19,911 nucleotides of DNA from contig CAYPZI010000047.1 in the NCBI GenBank assembly GCA_964415185.1, positions 1-19,911 on the forward strand, read 5' to 3'. This document shows positions 14,637 to 19,911 of this stretch, one piece after another. Made by a program: the position numbers and the translations under genes. This stretch comes from CAYVBJ01 sp964415185. Lineage in GTDB: Bacteria > Bacteroidota > Rhodothermia > Balneolales > Balneolaceae. A model generated the notes under the pieces. The model did not search any database. It was given only the letters and a program-made list of their open reading frames with translations, and was not told where the DNA came from. Within the stretch, counting starts at the first letter, position 1. The number at the start of each line of letters is the position of its first letter.

Positions 14637-16616
14637 ATGAGTAGTACAAACGTCTCATCTTCAGAAATTACGGTTAAATCCTGGAAGGCAGGCGAAAAAC
14701 CGGAACTTCTTCTCGATTACATTAACGACAGACATCCGGATATTGAAAACCGGTCGCCTGGTTTTGCAAAAAGATTTAAAAAATGGATTCCGGTATTTCT
14801 CGATAACTACGGCGAACTTTACGGGCTTGAACCCGATGTTTTGAATCCTTTGACCGAATTGATGAATTTGATTGCAGAGGGCTTGGCCGGACGCCCCGAC
14901 AGGCTTTTGATAAAAGACGGGGAACGCGAGGAATCAGACTGGTATCAGCATCCAAGCCTGATCGGTGCCATGCTGTATGTTGACAAGTTTGCGGGGACCT
15001 TTAAGGGAGTGGCCGGTAAAATCCCATATCTGAAAGAACTTGGTATCAACTACCTCCATCTCATGCCCTTCTACAAAACCATTGAAGGATTTAATGATGG
15101 CGGTTATGCGGTTTCCGATTATAGAGAAACCCGGACGGATCTTGGTTCAATTGAGGATTTAAAAGAGCTTGCAGAAATTCTTGATGAAAACAGAATCGAA
15201 CTTGTAGCCGACGTGGTTTTAAACCACACATCCGACCGGCATGATTGGGCTAAAAAAGCATTATCAGGAAGTGAGAAATACCAGGATTTTTACCTCATGT
15301 TTGATGACCGTGAGGAGGTTGACGAATATGAAAAATACCTTGTCGATGTGTTCCCGGAATTTGCTCCCGGAAGCTTTACCTACAATGAAAAGCTGGATAA
15401 GTGGGTGTGGACATCCTTCTATAATTTTCAATGGGACCTGAATTACCGGAATCCTGAGGTATTTAACGCGATGTTTGGTGAGATGCAATTTATTGCCAAT
15501 CTGGGAGCATCGGTACTGAGAATGGATGCGGTGCCTTTTACCTGGAAAGAAAAGGGAAATTTCAGCCAGAACCTCCCTCAGGCTCATACACTTCTGAGAG
15601 CTTACCGGGCGCTGATGCGTATTACATCGCCTTCAGTGGTGCTGAAATCCGAGGCAATTGTCAGCCCTGATGAAATCATCAAATATCTCGGTACGGGGGG
15701 ATATGAAGGATTTGAATGCGACCTTGGCTACAACGCCACACTGATGAACCACATGTGGCATGCACTTGCCAGCCGGAATACGCACTTGCTGAGAACAACG
15801 CTTTCGAACCTGCAGGCAGCGCCAAAAACTGCCACCTGGATTAATTATGTGCGATGCCATGACGATATCGGTTGGGGAATATCCGATGAAAATGCTGCGG
15901 CCGTGGGGCAGTCGGGCCCGGAGACACGCAGGTTTTGCACTGAATTTTATAACGGTGAACTTCCCGGTAGCTATGCAGAGGGGTATGTGTTTCAGAGAGA
16001 CCCCGGCAGCGGCGAAGCACGCATTTCGGGTACGGGTGCGGCGCTGGCAGGATTGCAAAAGGCACAGGTTGAAGCCGAACCGGTAAAAATTGGCCTGGCA
16101 ATCAAAAGGCTGCTTCTTCTCTACAGCATCACCTATTTTTATAAAGGTATTCCCATGATTTATATGGGTGAGGAAATCGGCCAGTTTAATGATTTATCCT
16201 ACTTGAAAAATCCACACCGCAGAAAAGATAACCGCTGGGTTCATCGCCCTGATATGGACTGGGAGAAAGCTGCATTCAGAAAAGAAAGCGGCACTGCCGA
16301 ACAGCGTCTTTTTAACGGCCTTAAAAAACTCGCAAAGGTGCGAAAACAGCAAAGGGCGTTACATAGTGCAGCTCACTGTAAAATCCGGATTATTGGCCAT
16401 GATTCCGTTTTTGCCGTTGAAAGGATTTCGAAAGATACCCGGCTTTGGATGATCTCTAATTTTTCGGAAAATAAAATTCACTTGACTGCAGATGTGATAC
16501 CCGAAAGCTGGCTAAATGCCTCGGTTTTGGATTTATTTGACGATAATAAGAAAATGAAGTTAAATAATATTCATCTTAACGAATACGATTATAAATGGTT
16601 TCAACCTGTTCCCTGA
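14637..16616 (+). CDS. Amylosucrase / sucrose hydrolase (GH13 subfamily 4)
   Basis: 659 aa from the ATG at 14637; the frame opens 9 bp earlier at a TTG, which I judge less likely. The enzyme cleaves sucrose, releasing fructose and either building an alpha-1,4-glucan or transferring glucose to water. The N-terminal helical region (about 1-110) and the LYVDKFAGTFKGVAGKIPYLKELGINYLHLMPF opening are typical of amylosucrases. DVVLNHTSDRHDWA follows. The catalytic residues are D297 (LRMDAVPF), E339 (LKSEAIVSP) and D409 (RCHDDIGW); the 42-residue nucleophile-to-acid spacing equals that of the Neisseria enzyme (D286/E328). There is no signal peptide, so it is cytoplasmic. It sits between a fructokinase-like gene and an MFS carrier. 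Trehalose synthase and sucrose phosphorylase were considered and fit less well. Whether it is mainly hydrolase or polymerase cannot be told here. Confidence 0.9.
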   Translation: MSSTNVSSSEITVKSWKAGEKPELLLDYINDRHPDIENRSPGFAKRFKKWIPVFLDNYGELYGLEPDVLNPLTELMNLIAEGLAGRPDRLLIKDGEREESDWYQHPSLIGAMLYVDKFAGTFKGVAGKIPYLKELGINYLHLMPFYKTIEGFNDGGYAVSDYRETRTDLGSIEDLKELAEILDENRIELVADVVLNHTSDRHDWAKKALSGSEKYQDFYLMFDDREEVDEYEKYLVDVFPEFAPGSFTYNEKLDKWVWTSFYNFQWDLNYRNPEVFNAMFGEMQFIANLGASVLRMDAVPFTWKEKGNFSQNLPQAHTLLRAYRALMRITSPSVVLKSEAIVSPDEIIKYLGTGGYEGFECDLGYNATLMNHMWHALASRNTHLLRTTLSNLQAAPKTATWINYVRCHDDIGWGISDENAAAVGQSGPETRRFCTEFYNGELPGSYAEGYVFQRDPGSGEARISGTGAALAGLQKAQVEAEPVKIGLAIKRLLLLYSITYFYKGIPMIYMGEEIGQFNDLSYLKNPHRRKDNRWVHRPDMDWEKAAFRKESGTAEQRLFNGLKKLAKVRKQQRALHSAAHCKIRIIGHDSVFAVERISKDTRLWMISNFSENKIHLTADVIPESWLNASVLDLFDDNKKMKLNNIHLNEYDYKWFQPVP

Positions 16617-16634
16617 ATTACTAAATCTGCAACT

Positions 16635-17867
16635 ATGAAACACTGGAAAGTAAAAACCTCCCTGATCTTTAATTACATCATCTTTGCGATCCTGCTTAAC
16701 AGCGTGGGCATCGTAATTATGCGTGTGATTAATGAATACGGCATTCCCGAAGAATCGGCAAGTGTACTTGAGGCATACAAGGATCTCTCAATTGCCATTT
16801 TTTCATTTGCAATTGCATCCTTTATACCCAGAATCGGCTACAAAGTAACCATGCTGATAGCGCTTGTGATTACAGCCATTGCCTGTGTGGCAATGCCGCT
16901 TGCCGGCGGCGGCTTTTTGATGAGCAAGATTCTGTTTGCGGCGGTTGGATTCAGCTTCGGCCTTGTAAAAGTCTCGGTTTACTCAACCGTGGGACTGGTT
17001 ACGGAAGGCACCGATGACCACGCCAGCTTCATGAGCATCCTGGAGGGCCTGTTTATGGTTGGTGTACTTGCCGGCTTCTGGATATTCGGCTTTTTTATTG
17101 ATTCCGAAATCTTCTCCTGGCTGGATACATACTGGCTGATTGCCGCCATCAGTATTGCTGCGGCAATTTTACTTGCCGCTACCGAATTGGATGAAAGTGA
17201 AGCAAACCCGGAAGGTGAATTCGACACGGTTAAAGATTTTTTGAAAATGTTCGGCTTGCTCAAAATACCGCTTGTGCTGATATTTATTCTGAGTGCTTTC
17301 TTTTATGTATTTATTGAACAGAGCATTCAAACCTGGCTGCCAACGTTTAATAACAAAATTTTGCAGCTTCCCGAATCGATCAGCGTCTGGATGTCAAGCA
17401 TCTACCTGGGAGCTCTTGCCGTGGGCAGGCTTACCAGCGGATGGTTCATAAAAAAGCTGAGCTGGTACACTGTTTTGAGTTCATCACTTGTGCTTGCGTT
17501 TATTCTTGTTGTTCTTGTTCTCCCAATGACGGAGGGCATCGAACCCGGCTCATACCAGGGATGGCTGACCATTCCTCTTGCAGCATATCTTTTTCCTTTG
17601 ATCGGGTTTTGTATCGCACCGATCTACCCCACATTGAACTCAACAGTGCTGAGCAAGCTTCCCAAACCGAGGCAAAGCCCGATGACAGGCCTAATTGTAA
17701 TTTTTTCGGCACTGGGTGGTACAGCAGGTTCAATCATTACGGGAGTAATTTTTGGAAAGTTCAGCGGGCAGTATGCATTTTATTTCTCACTGGTGCCAAT
17801 TACGGTGGTATTCCTCTTGTTGATACCGTACAAACGCCTGATTGAAACCTTTAAAATTGACGACTGA
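16635..17867 (+). CDS. MFS sugar transporter
   Basis: 410 aa inner-membrane carrier with about 12 hydrophobic segments in two halves. They are joined by a charged central loop (LDESEANPEGEFDTVKDF, about residues 186-204). The general layout, with an Arg-Gly-like RIGYKVTM loop after the second helix and GRLTSGWFIKKLSW in the second half, is that of the major facilitator superfamily. The closest overall impression is FucP/NHS-type sugar:proton symporters. It lies 18 bp after the amylosucrase gene and 5 bp before the trehalase gene, firmly in the operon. The substrate is likely sucrose, trehalose or a product. A second carrier of unrelated mechanism (SSS) opens the same operon. Confidence 0.85.
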   Translation: MKHWKVKTSLIFNYIIFAILLNSVGIVIMRVINEYGIPEESASVLEAYKDLSIAIFSFAIASFIPRIGYKVTMLIALVITAIACVAMPLAGGGFLMSKILFAAVGFSFGLVKVSVYSTVGLVTEGTDDHASFMSILEGLFMVGVLAGFWIFGFFIDSEIFSWLDTYWLIAAISIAAAILLAATELDESEANPEGEFDTVKDFLKMFGLLKIPLVLIFILSAFFYVFIEQSIQTWLPTFNNKILQLPESISVWMSSIYLGALAVGRLTSGWFIKKLSWYTVLSSSLVLAFILVVLVLPMTEGIEPGSYQGWLTIPLAAYLFPLIGFCIAPIYPTLNSTVLSKLPKPRQSPMTGLIVIFSALGGTAGSIITGVIFGKFSGQYAFYFSLVPITVVFLLLIPYKRLIETFKIDD

Positions 17868-17872
17868 CTGGT

Positions 17873-19369
17873 ATGGATAAAAAACTGCAAGATTTTATAC
17901 AGGCGAATGGCGAGCTTTTTGAAGCTGTGCAGGTCAGCGGAATTTACGAGGATTCGAAATATTTTGTGGATACGGTTCCTGCTGAAGATCCTTCAGCGAT
18001 CATGGCTAAATGGAATAATGAGAAAAACGATGACCAATTTGATCTGAAGGCGTTTGCCGACAAATATTTCAGGCTTCCTGAAGATCAGTCCGGCGAAACC
18101 ATGATCGAGGATGCCAGGAATATGAGAGATCACATCAGCAAGTTGTGGGCTCACCTGTTCCGTTCGTCAGATTCGGATTCGTTGAAATCAAGTACCCTGA
18201 TTCCATTACCCCATCCGTATGTTGTACCAGGCGGGCGATTTCGGGAGATTTATTATTGGGACAGCTATTTCACCTCATTGGGTTTGGCAGCCGACGGGCA
18301 CAGTGATATGGTGCTTTCCATGGTGAAAAACTTCAGCTACTTGATTGAGACAGTAGGACATATTCCAAACGGAAACCGGGTATATTACCTGAGCCGGTCG
18401 CAGCCTCCTTTTTTTGCGCCGATGGTCAGGCTGGTAGAATCACTTTTTGGAAAAGAGGAAGTAAAACCCTTTTTGTCCTCTATTGAAAAGGAGTATGCTT
18501 TCTGGATGGATGAAACCGGCGAGCGTGGAAGAAGAAGTGTTGAAATTACAAGCGGATTAACTCTAAACCGTTATTGGGATGACTATCCCCACCCGAGACA
18601 GGAGTCGTGGATTGAAGATGTTGAAGCTGCTGAAAAAAGCGGGAGAGATAAGAAGCAGGTTTACCGTGATATCCGTGCAGGCGCGGAATCGGGTTGGGAT
18701 TTTACCAGCCGCTGGTTTGCCGATGGGAAATCATTGGAAACCATCGAAACCACATCGGTTATACCCGTAGATCTTAATTCACTAATTTGGTTTCTTGAAA
18801 ATCAGCTTTCAAAATGGTTTTCCGATTTTGGAGATCAGAAAAAAGAGCATTTGTATGCCGAAAAGGCAAAAAACAGGAAAGAGGCTATGTTGCAACTGAT
18901 GTGGAATGATAAAGAGGGATTCTTTTTTGATTATCATTTTGATAAGAAGCGGCAAACATCTGTTTGGAGCCTTGCGGCCGTCTATCCGCTCTATTTTGGG
19001 CTGGCAGATCAATCTCAGGCTGAGAAAGTTGCTGATAATCTCATAAATCGTTTTTTAAAACCGGGCGGATTGCTGACTACGCTGAATAATACGGGCGAAC
19101 AGTGGGATTCCCCGAACGGCTGGGCACCCCTTCAGTGGCTGGCATATGCCGGGCTGAAGCGATACGGATTTGAGAAAGAATCTGAAGCCATCAGAAAAAA
19201 CTGGATCAGGGTAAATGAAGAGGTTTACAACCGGACGGGAAAGATGGTTGAAAAATACAATGTTATTGATATCAGCCAGGAGGGTGGAGGCGGGGAATAC
19301 CCGCTGCAAGACGGTTTCGGCTGGTCGAATGGCGTTTCTGCTGCCATGATCGACGGATTTGAGATTTAA
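17873..19369 (+). CDS. Alpha,alpha-trehalase (GH37)
   Basis: 498 aa inverting glycosidase that hydrolyses trehalose to two glucose. GH37 signature 1 is PGGRFREIYYWDSYF (119-133) and signature 2 is QWDSPNGWAP (from Q410). The general acid is D276 in SGWDFTSRW and the base is E475 in GGGGEYPLQDGFGWSNGV. All active-site motifs are intact. There is no signal peptide, so the enzyme is cytoplasmic, like E. coli TreF rather than periplasmic TreA; trehalose must be imported, presumably by one of the two operon carriers. The gene starts 5 bp after the MFS stop and is the last in the operon. A hairpin 80 bp downstream may end the transcript. Confidence 0.95.
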   Translation: MDKKLQDFIQANGELFEAVQVSGIYEDSKYFVDTVPAEDPSAIMAKWNNEKNDDQFDLKAFADKYFRLPEDQSGETMIEDARNMRDHISKLWAHLFRSSDSDSLKSSTLIPLPHPYVVPGGRFREIYYWDSYFTSLGLAADGHSDMVLSMVKNFSYLIETVGHIPNGNRVYYLSRSQPPFFAPMVRLVESLFGKEEVKPFLSSIEKEYAFWMDETGERGRRSVEITSGLTLNRYWDDYPHPRQESWIEDVEAAEKSGRDKKQVYRDIRAGAESGWDFTSRWFADGKSLETIETTSVIPVDLNSLIWFLENQLSKWFSDFGDQKKEHLYAEKAKNRKEAMLQLMWNDKEGFFFDYHFDKKRQTSVWSLAAVYPLYFGLADQSQAEKVADNLINRFLKPGGLLTTLNNTGEQWDSPNGWAPLQWLAYAGLKRYGFEKESEAIRKNWIRVNEEVYNRTGKMVEKYNVIDISQEGGGGEYPLQDGFGWSNGVSAAMIDGFEI

Positions 19370-19452
19370 TAACGCTGATATTTTTTATTAGTGGTGAGAA
19401 TTTATAACCTCGTCTAAACCAAGATCTCAATTTCGCAAACTCTAAAAGGGTT

Positions 19453-19484
19453 CAATCCGTCAACGGACGGATTGGTTGGTTTTT
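19453..19484 (+). terminator. Hairpin: operon terminator and/or IS200-type end hairpin
   Basis: CAATCCGTC (19453-19461), loop AACG and GACGGATTG (19466-19474) form a perfect 9-bp stem followed by GTTGGTTTTT. As a terminator it would end the sugar operon. As a subterminal hairpin it is also what IS200/IS605 transposases recognise, and a Y1 transposase gene begins 208 bp later. Both roles are possible. Confidence 0.5.
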
Positions 19485-19670
19485 AGATCCCGATATTTAA
19501 TCAAGACATAATTCCAAATTCATTTTAAAAAAAGATCTATAAAACCAATTCTTTAATAGCTAAATACAGAAATTAATTTATCCAAAATCATTGCAATTAA
19601 GTTTACTTTTAAGTTAATTAAGTTCAGTTACTTATATTTAATTGACATTCAAATAAAACTATCATATGAG

Positions 19671-19675
19671 AGGAG
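19671..19675 (+). promoter_or_regulatory. Shine-Dalgarno site of tnpA
   Basis: AGGAG (within GAGAGGAG) ends 7 nt before the tnpA ATG. It is the clearest ribosome-binding site in the window; neighbouring genes mostly lack one, which fits tnpA being an acquired element. Confidence 0.7.
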
Positions 19676-19682
19676 AATCACT

Positions 19683-19911
19683 ATGAGCACACATACTCAA
19701 ATCTTATATCAAATTGTTTTTGGTACCAAAAATCGTGAACCGGTTCTTGAAAAAGAGAGCCGAATTTGGGTGTATAAATTTATGTGGGGAGTCCTAAAAA
19801 GAAAAAATTGTCACTCATACAGAATCAATGGCGTTGAAGATCATGTTCACATCATAACTCATTTACATCCAACTGTCTCATTAGCAGATCTTATCAAAGA
19901 CTTGAAAATCG
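19683..19911 (+). CDS. tnpA: IS200/IS605-family Y1 transposase, partial (5' part)
   Basis: The first 76 codons of a gene cut off by the window end. The protein (MSTHTQILYQIVFGTKNREPV...) matches the N-terminal part of the small Y1 HUH transposases that move IS200/IS605 elements as single-stranded DNA. The metal-binding HUH motif is H54-V-H56 in GVEDHVHII, followed by SLADLIKDLKI. The catalytic tyrosine lies beyond the window, so activity cannot be judged. The ATG is preceded by a strong Shine-Dalgarno site. A hairpin 208 bp upstream could be the left-end recognition structure. No TnpB gene is visible on this side. A REP-associated (RAYT) relative is a possible alternative, but the short SLADLIKDLKI arrangement fits IS200 better. 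Confidence 0.9.
   Translation, partial: MSTHTQILYQIVFGTKNREPVLEKESRIWVYKFMWGVLKRKNCHSYRINGVEDHVHIITHLHPTVSLADLIKDLKI

Larger units (their letters stand above)
19370..19682. other. Gene-free stretch holding the left part of an IS200/IS605 element
   Basis: 313 bp, A/T-rich, between trehalase and tnpA. It holds the hairpin at 19453-19474 and a TTGACA at 19642-19647 with TATGAG 17 nt on (19665-19670). It also has a six-codon frame ATG 19666 to TGA 19686 that overlaps the tnpA start. Nothing else coding is visible. The left boundary of the element cannot be fixed without its right end. Confidence 0.5.

Noticed and set aside
14628..16616. Trehalose synthase or sucrose phosphorylase for the GH13 gene, and the TTG start at 14628
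   Set aside because: The N-terminal helical region, the 659-aa length and the RCHDDIGW and LYVDKFAG motifs fit amylosucrases. ATG 14637 is 9 bp after the kinase stop and gives a normal N-terminus.

Overview
The window looks like chromosome from a marine or halophilic member of the Bacteroidota/Balneolota group (Balneola, Gracilimonas and Rhodohalobacter are the genera I would think of). This rests on a large secreted lamin-tail/Ig-like protein with a FlgD-like C-terminal sorting-type domain, the near absence of Shine-Dalgarno sequences, moderate-to-low G+C by eye, and the style of the Ddl, Mdh and SSS proteins. The assignment is inference from protein style, not a database match.

Layout. (1) Positions 1-1010: a small GxxExxY-family PD-(D/E)xK nuclease gene set between large hairpin-forming repeats, with one ~120-bp direct repeat on each side plus truncated copies. 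(2) 1001-1384 (-): a small orphan protein. (3) 1385-1603: a gene-free stretch with two hairpins, the second terminator-like. (4) 1604-5302 (+): a 1232-aa secreted multidomain lamin-tail protein. (5) 5303-5755: a gene-free stretch with heptamer tandem repeats and the mdh terminator. (6) 5756-11763 (-): read from the right, a zinc-ribbon protein of unknown role, D-Ala-D-Ala ligase, an orphan family-5 substrate-binding lipoprotein, NAD kinase and malate dehydrogenase. The ligase, binding protein and kinase genes are tightly packed. (7) 11764-12079: divergent control region with two copies of a 15-bp palindrome centred 50 bp apart. (8) 12080-19369 (+): a five-gene disaccharide operon of SSS sodium/sugar symporter, PfkB sugar kinase, GH13 amylosucrase/sucrose hydrolase, MFS sugar transporter and GH37 trehalase. 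(9) 19370-19911: hairpin and start of an IS200/IS605 Y1 transposase gene cut by the window edge.

How it fits together. The right-hand operon appears to import sucrose, trehalose or their monosaccharides. It would split sucrose with the amylosucrase-family enzyme, phosphorylate the released fructose with the PfkB kinase, and hydrolyse trehalose with the GH37 enzyme, all in the cytoplasm. Both sugars are common compatible solutes in salty habitats, so osmolyte scavenging is a reasonable reading. The two palindromes upstream are the obvious candidate operators; no regulator gene lies in the window. The left-hand minus-strand cluster is housekeeping (cell wall, NADP supply, TCA cycle) with two poorly understood passengers. 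The most unusual element is the nuclease gene boxed by hairpin repeats, which resembles in layout, though not in enzyme family, the REP/RAYT arrangement.
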